Source: Casuarius casuarius (taxonomy: Eukaryota > Chordata > Aves > Casuariiformes > Casuariidae). Taken from it: DNA of 64,000 bases. The stretch spans positions 2,315,330-2,379,329 of the forward strand of contig PTFA01000158.1 in NCBI GenBank assembly GCA_003342895.1. The letters are read 5' to 3'. The notes under the pieces were generated by a model that saw only the letters and a list, made by a program, of their open reading frames with translations, was not told the origin of the DNA and made no database searches. Positions 12,938 to 25,810 of the stretch are shown in pieces; position 1 is the first letter of the stretch; the number at the start of each line of letters is the position of its first letter. Position numbers and translations under genes: made by a program.

Positions 12938-15900
12938 GACTGGTGCTCCAAGAACTGCCACGGACGTGTGTCATTATTCTGTTTCCTTGCTGACTGTTTC
13001 TAGGCAGGTACAATCTATCCTGGGTTGAGGCACTCCAAATTATTTTATTTTATTTTGCCGGCAGATGAGTTTTGCAAAGAACGAGGCTCCTTCTAGCAGT
13101 CTCTGGCTTCTGCTGGAGTGGAGATTATTCAGCACATCATTGATGACACTTTGCAGGATCAAATTAACTGGCAGATGACTGCATTCTTATTCCATTTGCA
13201 GTATGACTCTAATCATGTGAGAAGTCTTTGTTCCCGTACATAGATCTGTTAAAACTGATGGCATGATTCTTATTTATAAAAGCCTGCAAGGGTGGCACAG
13301 GGAATGTATTATTTAGGGAAGCTGGAATTTTTATCAACAGAAGTTATTTGGAACAGGTTAGACACATGCGAGTGGTTCTGTTAGGACTGGGGACGAGACT
13401 AGGTAGACTCTTTCTTGCCTTATTTTCTACGATTTGTCCACACAGGAAAGCTTAAGTGTAGCACTTGGGGGCAGAACTTGTCACTTGTATTCAAGTGGAG
13501 TTTTACTTTCCTCCAGGACTAGCCTCAAGTAGAATCACTAGCATAAGCAACAGGCTCTTGATTACTTTTGCTCAGTTACAACATCATTGTTGTATTTTTT
13601 TTTATTTTAATTACAGGATCAGTCCTAGCCTCACTGACAATGGTATAAATGAGTAGCAGAGCCAGTGTATAAGCAGTATAATATTTTGTGTGCATTCCAT
13701 TATATAGGAGAACATTTTAAAAAATGCTATTGATGCACCTGTGCATCTACTGGCAGCTTCAGAGGCAGATGGTCATAGATTCGTGATGGCAAAGCTTCTT
13801 CCTGCCTACTGACAAGAAGAGATCTGGGGAAGTCCGAGCTAGAAAAAGGCAAGTCTCAACTTAGGTCTTGATAGTGGGACAGTGACCTGATCTCAAAAGG
13901 ACCGTGTAGTCTCAGTCCCATATGCAGTCAGTGGAGGGAGACCTTGATGGCCCCTTCCAGGCTGAACTGCTAGCAAACAGCAGAAAAAAGTTATGATGGA
14001 CTTTTGTTGAATTGCCTAGGATTTGGAGGGTGGAAAGAAAACTTATCAACCCTTCATTTCTGTACTGCTCTGTGTAACAAATCAAGGGATCGTGGGGGTG
14101 ATTACGATAGGGTAAACATGGAGCACTGTGGGAAACTGGTGACCTGCAATTTGGGTATAGCCTACAGCTTCATTTTTTACAACTCATGGCCATGTCATTT
14201 TTTCTGGATAGTATGAAGACATACATTAACACGTGGCTTGCCAAAATGTTAGAAAGCCTTCAATAAATACCTGGATCTCCAACTGTTAGAAAGCAGTAAA
14301 AGCACGTAGTCTGCCTGGAGTTTACTGGCAGGAGATCAGTGAGCCAAAATCTGGAGTTTCATACTGAGAGGAAGGGGGTGCATTTATGACTGGTTATAAT
14401 ATTTGTATTCATGCTAAATACCCAGGAGCAGGCACATAAAAAGGTGGAGTATCAAAGAGCAGCTTGCCTGAGTGTTGAAAACTTACTGAGGGAGCCCAGA
14501 GGAGGATGAGTTGTGGGGATCATTCTTACTCTCTGTCTTCAGTAGCTGTGCCAACTTGTCCAAGGCAATCTTCACACAATTTAGCTTGAATCACCATCTA
14601 ACTTTCATGTGGTCTATGAAGAGAAAGAAATCCATTTGAAGGGGTAGCTCATGGAAGGATTTGTATCTATATTCTCTCTGGAAATGCTAAGAGCGCTCTT
14701 TAACTCTAAGGGGAAATAAGATTTACCAAGACCAAGCTCTTAAGTTAGAAGCCCTAAAATCAGACGGTGTGAATGCCCCCACATTTTAGCTCCTGGAAAT
14801 ACATTATTACCTTTCCATTTTCATTTCTACTGACTGCCATTATGATATATAAACTTACTATGATGCCAGCAACGAAAACCCAGTGATAGAAGCAAACTGT
14901 ATTATCTGTCAGAGATGCATCTCCGGCTCCTAAAATGAGCCATGACCCGAACCCTTTTGGAGGCAGTGGGAACACCCCCACTGTCTTCAGCAGGCTTCAG
15001 TTAAGTCTTGTGAAATCCAGCACACCCTAATAATCTGTACAAATAAGAACTACCAAAAAAGGAGGAAAAAAGAAACAGTTCTTGGCAAATCAGAGCTAAT
15101 TAAGTTTGATTTCCCTCGAATTTGCTGATTGAGATTTCTGTCTGAAGCACCCCATGGCTGGGCAGTTTGGCCATGTTCTCCCCTGTGTGCACCTTCTTGG
15201 TGTTTGCTAAGGTGTGATCTTATCTTTCAGCCATTCCCTTCATCCAAGCACTCTGGAGTCAAAAAAAGTGTGGGAATTTAGTTATCTTAGAGTTCTAACT
15301 CTTTGCCAAATTTGGCATCTGTGAATTGAAATGTGACTAGAAAAGGACAGACATATGTAGAAAGAAAACATGATGTGATCATATAAGCCTCTTTTCTTAA
15401 ATAGACCAAGCTAAAAGGTATTCCTTGCTTCCCTTGCCGTAACACACAGACTGGTCTGGGTGAGTGCTGGAATAATAACAGGCTAACCAAGTCAGTGTGT
15501 GTACTTTAATAACATGCAAATGTGAGGGAAGAAATGTGTTGTTTGGAATCCCACAAGGCAGGTTTTATTAATATTTTTTTCTTACCCAGCCATGCCAGTG
15601 CTCTCAGGATGGTATTTAAAACTAGAAATTATTTAAAAAAATTATCCTGCCGTTGTTGTTTTAATTCCCTTTACAAGTATACCAGTCTTCATATCTCCCG
15701 GTCTTCATGTTCTCAGAGTGATTTTCTAAATAAAGATTCTTCCGCCATGGTTGCTGCAGGCTTCTAGCTGTCTGCTGGCTAGCTAGTTCAACACCTTCCC
15801 AGGTGTCATCTAGCAATGAGTCTTTAGATTTAAACAGCAGAAGCACCTTCTCGAAAAGCTCTAAAGGCCCAATTCAAATTCCTGTAAGATGCTAATGACA

Positions 15901-18900
15901 ATCCCATATCAATAAATACTCATTTGCAGGTAATGTGTTAACTCAGCTATCCATCAATGTGCTGTAATCACACAAAAGTAATGCATTAACTTAAGCAGCC
16001 ATTAATTTCAGTCTGTTTTTGCCTCATAGAAAAGAGTCTCCCTTCAGACCAGGTCAGGTTGTGGCAGCCCAGCTGAGTGGTCATGAAATGCTATTTTATC
16101 CTAAGAAAAGAATGAGTGCTAGCAACTAGCACTACTTTAGACACCCTCTTCTCTTGTCTAAGGTGGTTCAGCTTAGGAAATATATCCTAGAAAATCTTCT
16201 AGGCCTAAAATTAAATTAATGTAAGGGATCTTAAAAGGCATTTCCTCCTTTAGAAGTAACTTATCCAAATCCCATTTAAAACACTGGGAATTTTCAAGGC
16301 ATTAAAAAGAAGGAAAATGTGAATCAGGAAAACTGCATTCAGTCCAGAGGTGAATTTCTATGAGTCATTACCTTGGCATGATACAGTGTCACGTAAGAGG
16401 ATAATTTTACTGATATTTTCATGTTAGTTCATTTCTCCAGTGCTAAAACAGGAAAGATGCACCAGGATGACAAAGGGTTGTCCAAGATTTCCGAGGGAAA
16501 AAAAACTTACTTAAAGGAAGTTCGGAGTCTTCAGGATCTGAAGACTCATGCTTGCTGCCATTCTTGTCTAAGCAGCAGCAAAGGAAAAATCTGTATGGTT
16601 CCAGATCTCCTTCCTCAGCAGCTCCCCAGACAAGGAAGAAGGTAGAGTCCTTTTCACTGCTCTGGCATTGTGAGAAGGTGGCTCTGACAAACACGTGAAC
16701 AGCTTTCTCCTCTCAAGGGATATTATACTGGTTGAGGGGCATCTCACTTCCTCCTGAAAATCACCGCAAATTCAGAGTTGGTGGATGCTGATCAAGCTTT
16801 CATTATGAGTAAATTTGGCTTTTTTTCTGTTTTCTAGCCATTTGGCATTGTTATCTCACAAAAGCCTGGTTCAGAAACATTCACTTTGGAGCTGAGCCTC
16901 TGAAACAGACAGACTCTTGCCTTTTGTTGTTGAAAACCAGCCATAGAAAACCATAGAAAACCACTTTCTCTTAGTGGCTTCAAGTCCTATGTAAGGAAAA
17001 GTCAGGGGTGTGTTTGAAATCCTAGAAAAATTCTTCAGCCAGGAAACCCTCTTCCGTCTTGACTTTCCTCTTCCCCTTCCAAAGTCTTTTCCACGCCTAC
17101 ACTTACTGCTAGCAGGAAGCACTCTGCAGTCTTATTCTGCCTATCTAGTATCTATAGATGGATTTGCACATCTTTCTTGTGCTGCTCTGTCTTTTTGTAC
17201 ATAGAGATCACTTCATAGTAGCAATTACGAGTGCAGCTGTCGTAGCTGTCATGAGCTTGGCTTACTTATGGCATTTACCATGATAGTACTTAATAATCAT
17301 TATATGAGCATATAAATAAAAGTGGTTTTACTGAGGCAAAGGTAGCTCCTCCTGACAGTGTCTTGTGTGGTTCAAACATCTGTGGACCCAGCTGCTAGAT
17401 AAAATTATATATAGAAAAATATTGCCTTATTATTCCCTCCCCATAATAAAAACATGAATGCTTAAAATCAAAAAAACCCTCTAGTGGTGTGTTTCCAGGA
17501 GGTGGCTGTGCCACCTTGGGGGCTATGCCATAACTCATATATCCTACTGAGGAGGATGCCCCTGAGGTCTACACTGAGTGTTATCAGAAAGGCAGCATTT
17601 TACACCATGATTAAAATAATCTGTGTGCCTGGAACATCCATTTAAGCAGTGCAATATCCATTTCTGTCTCCAAAAGTGATTCCTAGCATGGCGCTTTTGT
17701 AATTTCTATTAATGCCGTAGTATGGAGAAGATTGATACTGATTCACTCACCATCTCAGTTAATTTTTCTTCAAGTATGGATTCCTATTAGGAATGTTCCC
17801 ATGTAATGTAATAAAACTTGCTCATACCATTTGCAATCAGGTCTGAGTGTATATATTTTCCCCAGCGTCTCCCCCTTAATAATAATTGTCAAAAGAAGTG
17901 GAGGACATAAATGAATACTGAATGATTCACTGGCCTCCTGATAGTTCTGTCCATTGTAGTACAAGAAAGCATGAAAGATCAAGAAAAGCAATGGTAACTG
18001 GTAAGACAGGCCTGAATTCATCGATATCATAGGCTCAGTTTTGCTTTTTAGTATGTAGAAAATGGGGAATAAGAATGAAGAAGCTAAATAAGATCTCTTT
18101 TACTGCCTTGTAGATCTGCTCCTGTCAACCCTGGCCACATGTCCTTTGCTTGCTAGATCGATCTCTATCTGTGACCTCCAGTTGTTTAGCTACTTTTATT
18201 TGATTTTTTCTATCATAAATAATATATAAGGAATCCAATATAAGCCCTCTAAGATTTATGCTTTTCTATTATCATGTCTACTCTCTTGTGAAAATCTTTT
18301 TTCCTTTGCTCTTTTTAGGTATTTATGCCAGAGACCATTATAAAGTCAGTGTCTACAAGTCAACACCACACAGTAAAAAAAGGAAACAGAGGGTCATAGC
18401 TACTTCTGTGTGACTGGAATTGTCAAACACTGAGGTTTTGCCACTGTATCATTTTTCCCCTTTGGGTTTATTTTAATAACCACCTTATCTCTAATGAAAG
18501 ATTCATTCCAACATGTTTACAGCTACAGAAGCCAAATTTTCTGGTCTAGTACTCTCATCTCTTCATTCTCTAATGTTGGCATCACATTTAGATTTCCTCT
18601 GGTCTTCTGGTGACATCTCTGATTTTAATGACTTTTTGATCTATGCCAATGCATGTGCTGATTCGCAGTTTTGCATCCCATAGTGAAACCCATCAGGTCC
18701 TGCAGATGCTGATTTGATGTTTGCTTGTTCCACTAATAAGCCTTGTAGTTTGGATGTGATCCTGGCCTTCTATTCCCAGAGCAGTAGTTGCGTTCTGCTC
18801 TGTCTGATCTGTTATGCTAATGTAGCTTGTGACTAGCACAAACCAAAAGAGCAGTGATTTCCCCTTCAGGGAACATAATAGATTCATCAAACCACTGTTC

Positions 18901-21900
18901 TATGCCCAGCAGTGTCTGATACAGATACACCTGTTCAATAAATCATATATCCAGAACTATCAGTGGGACAGAGGCATTCTTCCTGAAAACACAAGACTTA
19001 ATTACCTTAGCATGTGTAATTTCAGTTTTTATTACCAGCAATAAAAACTGTATCACCTTAAAAATTGAACCTCAGTGGTCAACTCTGCAACTACTGACAA
19101 GAGCAGACTCTTTGTCTTACATCCATTTTACTGTGATTTTGCTGAATACATGAGAAGTGCAAGAGCATCATCAGATTAATAAAAGAAACAGTTTAAGAGA
19201 CCCTCCTCAGCTGAGATGGGATAATAGCATGAGTGTGCAGCTGGTCTACCACAATATGCAGCAAAGACAAATTAACTTAAGCCAGTTGTGGAGGAAAAGC
19301 TGGTCTGCTGCTGTTAATAGGCATGTGCAAAAGCACCAGGAGGTTCTTTCTTTAGTGCTCTGCATCCCTTGGCCTTTTCAGGCTGCTGAATCTTGATGGT
19401 ATACAGAAGCTTTCATGTCCTTGTCTAGCAGTTTAGACAAGTTTTTCTTTCTTTTTGGGAAGAGCAGAGATTCTCTTCCTGTGTCCTCTCGGGTAACTCT
19501 GATGTGTGCATTGGCAGTCCTTGACTGCTGATGCATGCAGGACAAGAGTGAAATGACTGATGGGAAAAACACCTGCGCTTAGAAGAACTTTTTGATCATA
19601 GAGAATGCCTGATGTATGGTACCTGATGGGAATGAGCCATCTCCTGAAATTTGGGTAGTGAGAACTGGGAGCTGCTATCGTTGTGCAAGAAAGCAGTTCC
19701 TCTCCCTGAGGAACTTCGTGGGAATGAAAAGCCTGGAGGTACATCTCTCTGCTGAAGCCCGTGGAAGCAACTGGCTAATCAGCCAAGCTGTGTGGTGCTT
19801 CTGTGGGAGGCAGTGGTGTTCCTGAGTTCCTGCAGATACTCCAAATGCAAATGCTTCCCCCTCCATGGTCAGCACGGTAATATTCAAAGTAGAAGTGGTG
19901 GTATGGCACCCTCTTGTGCCCACATCTCCTTGGGCTTCATACATTTGTGCCACAATTACCAACATAGCTTTCACCATTGACTTCCTTCCAGCGTGTTTGT
20001 CTAGGCTAAATCATTCACTCAGTTTAATCTTTCGGTTTATGACTTTCTGGAAGACATGAAATTTCTTGTCTCTCCTTGTGATACATCAGTCTCACATAAA
20101 ACATGAATAATCAAATAAGATAGTAGACATCTATTCTTCATAGATTATTCCTAACTGTAGGCTGGATTGTAAGTAGAATTGCAGGTCCATGCTATCAGAA
20201 GTAATAATCTCTTCTGTTCCTGCCTGATCTACCTAGTCTTCAGTCAAATCATAGGGAAATAAACTATCCTATTTACCTGATTTCTCAGCCTCTGGCAGAA
20301 ACAATGAGCAAATGTCTCACTCAGCCTTCTGCACTCACTGGCCGGAATAGCTTAGCGAGTGGTGCAGTGCCATGCCATCCTTTGCTGCTCTGCAGGGGCA
20401 AAAAGCACAGGTTGGTTATACCGGCAGCATGGCTGCTCTCTAGTAGCACCAAATCTGTGTCAGTTCCAAAACTACTGCTGTACATCAGCCTCAATACAAG
20501 ATATCTACTTCCACGGTTTTCTACATTTAGTGATATCTTTATTCTCTTCCTAGGACTTTTTAAGCACATTTCTAAGCTGGGATCCTGATGGGAGTCCGGA
20601 TTTCATAGATTTCCTGCAAAGAACTGACCCACTTTCAGAACGGCCTGTTGAAAGGCTGCCCTATAACAACCCCAGGATTTGTGTGTACACATTCTTCAGA
20701 TGAATGGTTTCATTCATCACAATTACAGCAGGCAATGGATGTAAAGGCTCAGGTAGTAAGCTGGAATTCTGAAGCTGTCAGTATTATTATTTTGTCACTA
20801 GTACTTTATAAGCATCCATCAAACTATTATTGTCCAGAATAGCCCAAAATTTAGTGAGGGTAGGACAAAGGTTTCTTTTCACCTTAACTGGTTTTAGTGT
20901 ATAAATAAATAATAATTATTAATAAATGTAATAGAAAAAGTATTCAAATTGGTGGTGAAGAGGATTGCTGGTCAGAAAGGGATATCACTCAATGGTTGCT
21001 GTAATCCCCTTTTTTTCCACTGGTCTGGAAGATGTTTCCCACCATGCTCTTTAATTGCTTGCCTTGGTCAACAGTTCTGACATGCTGCCGGAGCTGGAGC
21101 GCGGCGTGGAGGTGGTTGTCCTTCTGTGACCTTCACACAGAGAGAAAGATGAGGTGGAGTCTCCCTAACAGCTCCAAAAGGAAGCTACAGCAATATTTCT
21201 AAGTACAAAAATTAAGGTGTCCAGGAGTGCTTTTTCATTAAAAATTAATGCTTCCCATGGAAATCAAATACCAACATTTTGTTTTCCTAAAGATTAAAGT
21301 TTCTGTCAGAAAAAAATAGTTTAGGAAGAAAATTTCTTATGCAGCTGCATGATTCCTGTGGAAATCTGAAACCTCCAACAAGTGCGAGGTTTTTTCCTAA
21401 CAGATGTAATATTAATTAAGTTAGATTGAATAGGGAATTTGGTTCAGGGGAATTAGCAGTGAGAAAGGGTTGGTTATACCCTGATTCTGAACTTCCTTGG
21501 AGCACTCGGTGTAAGAGTGAGTGGACCCAGTATAAGCTAGTTTTGGTGCTTCTCACACTTTGTCAACTGGGGGATATGCCTCCCCATTGCAGGCTTTGCT
21601 AATAAGATTGCAAGACCTGTTGGGTCAGGTTCACGCTGACATGGATCTGTGACTTCTGAACTGGAGCTGAACGGTATCTGATTGGCTGAGGAAGCGGGCA
21701 GAGCTAGTTTACAGTTACCTGCTATCAACCAGGCAGATATTGTGTGAATGTCTTGTATACAATGGGAGAAAAAAAAGAAGTTGTAAAAATATGAAAATGA
21801 GTATTTGCCTGTGGAAATAAATTTAAGAGCTCCTCCTCTGACTGCCTCAAATACATGAACAAGAGAGTATCCAATGAAATGAAAAAGAGGAACAGTCAAA

Positions 21901-21952
21901 GCTGATAAAAAACAAAATTATCTACAATTATAATTATCTATGAAATGTACAA
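12938..21952. other. Long stretch without recognisable genes or transposons
   Basis: Only short frames occur (about 100 codons at most, near 19433-19977 on the minus strand, unrecognised). Small items are ccatagaaaa duplicated at 16941-16960 and a CpG-rich patch of four CpGs at 21088-21109. No splice-bounded coding block or repeat family was convincing. Confidence 0.5.
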
Positions 21953-22275
21953 TTAGCCTGAAGAACTCATTGCCACAGGAAATTACACATATCCAGTATG
22001 TGTAAGAAGGGGTTTAGTAGGGTTGCAATAATATACACAGTTATTTTAATTAATGCTAACAGTAGAGCTAACGTAATTAATATCCCAGGCTACAAGACTA
22101 AAGCCAGTCACTAATACAAGGGGAAGATGAGATATAATGTGAAGGATACTTTATTCTGCAGCTGCCTTAAAAATTTAAATTTTTCCCATGCATTTGCTCC
22201 TGTCTGCTGTAAGAGACGAGATACTAGGAGAACCTCAGGTCTGATGAATACGGCAGAAATTATATTCTTGTAGGA
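21953..22275 (+). mobile_element. Old CR1 LINE 3' end, plus strand
   Basis: The stretch opens with gaactcattgccacagga, a piece of the conserved segment near the end of older CR1 subfamilies. It then runs through caagactaaagccagtcact and ends with gacgagatactaggagaacc, tcaggtctgatgaatacggc and a ttatattcttgta terminus. This order matches the 3' portion of CR1 subfamilies that are abundant in turtles and crocodilians and survive as old copies in birds. Divergence is high and no reading frame remains. It sits 570 bp from the younger CR1 at 22850, in the opposite orientation. The assignment rests on remembered consensus, not on a search. Confidence 0.72.
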
Positions 22276-23213
22276 AGAGATCTGAAAATTAAAAAAAAAA
22301 AATCCAAGCACATTTAGTGCTTGATGTTCCCTTCTCCCCTTTCAGTTAAATACCAAGAACAAAAAAATCTTTTTTAAGTTTTTTAAGTCAACAAAGTTGC
22401 AGAACTTTTTTGAAGATTTACTTCACCTGAACCTTTTGGTCTTTTTCTATTTATCATTTATTATTTTGGTCTTTTTGCATTTATTTCTAAAGCACACAAA
22501 TCCATCTTTTTATAAGCACCTTTCATTCATCTTGCAACTACCATCAAAGGAATTACTAAATGTCAGGGGTTTTTATTAGTATTTGTAAGATATTTGTGGA
22601 ATAAAATGGCAGATCTACTTATTTCTTTACTTTTAAAATAAGGTATTGAATACAGCTTGTATGTAGACCTGCAGTGATACAGTTTTCATTTCTACCAGCA
22701 TTAATTCCTGTTAGAGTGTATTTGTCTCTTCTCCCTGCTCCCTTTGTCTTTGAAAGATCTACGTGATGTGTCATCAGCCCTAAATTCAAGCTTGGAGTCA
22801 GCTTTGGCTGAAGGCACAGTCAAAGTAGCTCCTTATGGCAAGAGATTTTATCATAGGATCACAGAATATTTTAGGTTGGAAGGAACCTCTGGAGGTCCTG
22901 CTCAAAGCAGGTCTAGTTAGATGAAGTTGCTCAGGGCCTTGTCCCATCGACACTTGAACATCCCCAGGGATGGAGATTCCACAGTCTCTCTGGGCAACTT
23001 ATGCTAGTACTTGACCACCCTCATGGTAAAGGAACTTTTCCCAGTAGCTAATCGGAATTTCCCGTGTTCTAGACTGTGTCCACTGCCTTTCATTCTATTG
23101 CTGTGCACTTCTGAGAAAAGTCTGGCTTAGTCTTTCCTGTAGCCTCTGATCAGGTAGTTGTAGACAACAATAAGGTGTCCCCTGAGCCTTCTTTTCTCCA
23201 GGCTGAACAAACA

Positions 23214-23233
23214 GATTAGTAGATTATCACCAG
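23214..23233 (+). repeat. 20-bp direct repeat, copy 1 (inside CR1)
   Basis: The sequence gattagtagattatcaccag interrupts the minus-strand CR1, between the aggctgaacaaac and ctctcagcctctcatcat blocks that are close together in CR1 consensus. An identical copy lies at 24643-24662, outside the element. This looks like a templated insertion that used flanking DNA. Confidence 0.85.
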
Positions 23234-23299
23234 CATCTACTCTCAGCCTCTCATCATGTGTTGTTTGCTCCAGCCTCCGACCAGCTTTGTGTCAGGGAG

Positions 23300-24296
23300 C
23301 AGAGGCTGGACTTGCTCTGAGAAGCCCCGAAGTGGACACTGCTCCAGATGCGCAAGTGTTGAATAGAGCTTTCTGCTGAAAGCTCACTTGCCTGGACCTG
23401 TGGGCTACATCCCTGCTAATGCAGCCCAGGAGGCTGTTAGCCTTTTTCGCTGCAAGGATGCATTGCTGGCTCATGCTTGGCTTCTTATCCACCTGGGCCA
23501 CTAGGTACTTCTCTGCAGAGCTGTTTCGTAGACAGTTGGCCCCCAGCCTGTTCTGTAGCATTGGGTTATTCCATCCTGGTTGCAAGACCTTGCACTTCCT
23601 CTTCTTGACCTTCATGAAGTTCCTGTTAGCCCATTTCTCCAGCCTGTCCAGATACCTCTGAATAGCAGCCCTGTCCTCTGGTATATTGACCTCTCTCCTC
23701 AGTTTTTTGTCATCCACAAACTTGTTGAGAATGCACTGTCCCATCATCGATGTCATTAATGAAGGCATTACACAGTATCAGTTCCCTGAGTGAACCCCGC
23801 TAGCCACTTCCTGCCAGCTGGACTTTGCATTTTTTGCACTGACTCTTTGAACTTGAGAGTCTAGCCAATTTTCCATGGCCCTTATTTTCCAATACCCAGT
23901 CTGTACTTCCCCAGTTTGGTGATAAGAAGACCGTGGGAAAGTGTGTCAAAAGCCTTGCTAAAAATCAAAGTGCACAACATCCACTGCCCTCCGCTTGTCC
24001 GCAACACCAGTCACCTCATTATAGAAATCAATGGGGTGGTAGGGCGTATTTGACTTTGGTAAACTCATGCTTGCTGTTCTCCATCCTTCCATGTTTTCAG
24101 AAATGACTTCTGACCGGATTTGCTCCACCACCTTCCTAGGGACTGAGGTGAGGCCGACCAGCCTGTAGTTCACTGGATCCCCCTTTTCGCTTTTCTTAAA
24201 GATGGGTGTGACATTTGCCTTTTTTTCAGGCCTTGGGAACCTCACCTGTTTGCCATGACCTGTAAAAGATGATGGAGAATGGCCTTGCAATGACAT
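23300..24296 (-). pseudogene. CR1 reverse-transcriptase (ORF2) fragment, frameshifted
   Basis: Minus-strand translation gives two open pieces with CR1 ORF2 character. The upstream piece (24296-23958) contains KKANVTPIFKK and a GDPVNYR...LTSVP block, the fingers part of the reverse transcriptase. The frame then shifts exactly at the catalytic motif-A region (DF then SKAFDT in another frame, near 23955). A damaged motif B, SGV, follows. The downstream piece (23768-23292) carries motif C as FVDD, where the family normally has FADD, at about 23720-23709, then the PEDRAAIQR...RLEKW block and the conserved LGCI segment near the C-terminal side. The function was reverse transcription of the element's own RNA. 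Stops and shifts show that this copy is dead. Confidence 0.9.
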
Positions 24297-24642
24297 CTGA
24301 CAGGTCCTTCAACACCCTCAGGGATGTATCCTATGTTGTTCCATGGACTTGTGTATGTGTAATTGGCTTTTCATTTTCTCTATTCATTTTCCAGTTCATC
24401 TAGTTTAATTTCTTTATTTTATTGTGGTGTCCAATATTTTAATTAGGACATATTAATTACTAGACTTAGGAAGATACTTTTGTGCATCTCTTTTTTTAGG
24501 CCAGGAACAGTCATTACAAAGGACACCAAGACACCATCCAAAATTTATGTGATCAAAACAGTAAGTAAATCAATAGCATTTACCACCCTGGATATAATAT
24601 CTTCTGTTGTCTTCCATCATCACTTGTCTTGATTGATTTACT

Positions 24643-24662
24643 GATTAGTAGATTATCACCAG
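24643..24662 (+). repeat. 20-bp direct repeat, copy 2 (in CR1 flank)
   Basis: This is identical to 23214-23233, and similarity extends a few bases further (a shared ctact three bases on). It lies about 270 bp beyond the 5'-truncated end of the CR1, in otherwise unique sequence, and is probably the source copy. Confidence 0.85.
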
Positions 24663-25267
24663 GACCTACTTTTGCTGAAAACAGGTAAGACTGTGGACAC
24701 AAAATGCTGAGACTTTCAAAATAAGTTATATATTCTATCACTTTGTAGAGTAACATCCTTAATCATCTCTATCACTGGTGGCAGTAAGCCAACAGAGTTG
24801 TTCAGAAATAGTGTTCTAATTTCAAAGACCTCATGTAAGACTTTTATTATCAGTCTCCAGAACTGCCAACTTATCTGGAACTTGCCTTTGTAGCATATTT
24901 GTAAAACCTCATAGAACACGCCACTTGGCACCAAGTGAAGCATGGAGACATTTGGAATTAACTAACTATAATGCTTGTGAAGCAAGTGCACCTGTAGTTT
25001 GACCTCTCTGTCTATACATAAGCAGCAATGACTGGGAGAAATAAAGTGGGTGTTAAAAAAGAACAACTAAGAGGCAGGAAAAGGGGCTCTAAAATAAGCC
25101 AGTTGGAGGAAAGGTGCAACCACAAGAAGTAGGTACATTGACATGAGCTGATGTATCCTTTTTGCCTCTGCTTCATCAGCTTGCTAGTCTGGGCAGTTGA
25201 GTCCCTTTGATGATAAATATCCAAAGCTTGGAGTAAAGGGGGTTGTTTATGCTTAAGGCAATGGCTC

Positions 25268-25302
25268 TAGGCTGATTTACACAAGTGGAGAATCTAGCGA
25301 AT
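25268..25302 (+). repeat. Ancient repeat scrap ('gatttacaca...gaatctag' type)
   Basis: The run ggctgatttacacaagtg then gagaatctagc resembles a motif I remember from turtle, crocodilian and bird intergenic DNA ('ctgatttacaccagctgaggatctggcc'). A diverged relative is at 34215-34290. The short length limits confidence. Confidence 0.33.
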
Positions 25303-25692
25303 TTATATCTAGAGTCTGGTATACCCAAATTGTTAATTGAAAACCTGGATGTATTTAGTCAAATTGAACAGAGCTGTGAGAGTATGTTGGGAAACAGCCT
25401 CTGTAACCAGCTTGCAAAATTCTGATGTGAGAAGAAGATTTGTGGTAGGATAAAGAATCTGGTGCTGGGTTCCCGAGGAATGACTTAGCTAAGACAAAAT
25501 TCAGTCGGAGCAGTCAAAGCAACACAACGTGGCTGCTTCTCCCAGCTCTTTCATCAAGAAAGACTACCTCTCCTAAGAACCTTACATAATCAACACCAAA
25601 CCCAAACTCCAGTGCAACTCTCTTTGTCCAGATTATAACATTTATCTGCATGCATGAAAAAATGTAGTCAGGTGACACCTGACACAACAGGC

Positions 25693-25805
25693 AGAGCATT
25701 GCCATCTTTGGAGGCCTTTACATACAGGTTAGGGAACAATTCAGATAACTAAGTGTCAGGAATGGTGTAGGAATTGCCCCCATCTTGGGGCAGGGAGACT
25801 TGACA
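25693..25805 (+). mobile_element. Old CR1 LINE fragment, plus strand
   Basis: The run ctttggaggcctttacatac, caggttagggaacaattc, gtcaggaatggtgtagga and cttggggcagggagacttga keeps the order of a conserved block just before the 3' end of older CR1 elements. The corresponding consensus reads roughly: large hinge, 'caggttggacaaac', 'gtcagggatggt', 'gcaggggactggac'. Only about 110 bp survive and the terminal tail is missing. I see no LINE character in the 200 bp upstream. It is noncoding and inactive. Confidence 0.62.
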
Positions 25806-25810
25806 ATTTT

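Larger units (their letters stand above)
22850..24370 (-). mobile_element. CR1 LINE, 5'-truncated, decayed, minus strand
   Basis: This is the largest transposon in the window. Its 3' end lies at 22850, where the plus strand reads tcataggatcacagaat followed by ggttggaaggaacc, the complement of the usual avian CR1 terminus. Reading leftward on the minus strand, the body covers the reverse-transcriptase region and the 3' part of ORF2. The leftmost-coding end stops near 24370 within ORF2, so the copy is 5'-truncated, as is typical of CR1. The coding frame is broken in several places, so it cannot move by itself. A 20-bp insertion at 23214-23233 that is not part of CR1 also lies inside it. The match to CR1 is clear over its whole length; the exact subfamily is not decided. 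Confidence 0.93.

Noticed and set aside
12771..13013. 80-codon minus-strand frame
   Set aside because: It is antisense to a plus-strand CR1 tail and so a repeat by-product.
13925..13975. CR1-like end (gatggccccttccaggctga)
   Set aside because: Only about 20 bases resemble a CR1 terminus, and neither the preceding block nor the terminal repeat is present.
16443..16694. 83-codon minus-strand frame with cysteine cluster
   Set aside because: No domain, no splice sites in phase, and an overlapping frame on the other strand.
19433..19977. Two overlapping minus-strand frames of 100-103 codons
   Set aside because: No recognisable domain, no splice support and comparable frames on the plus strand.
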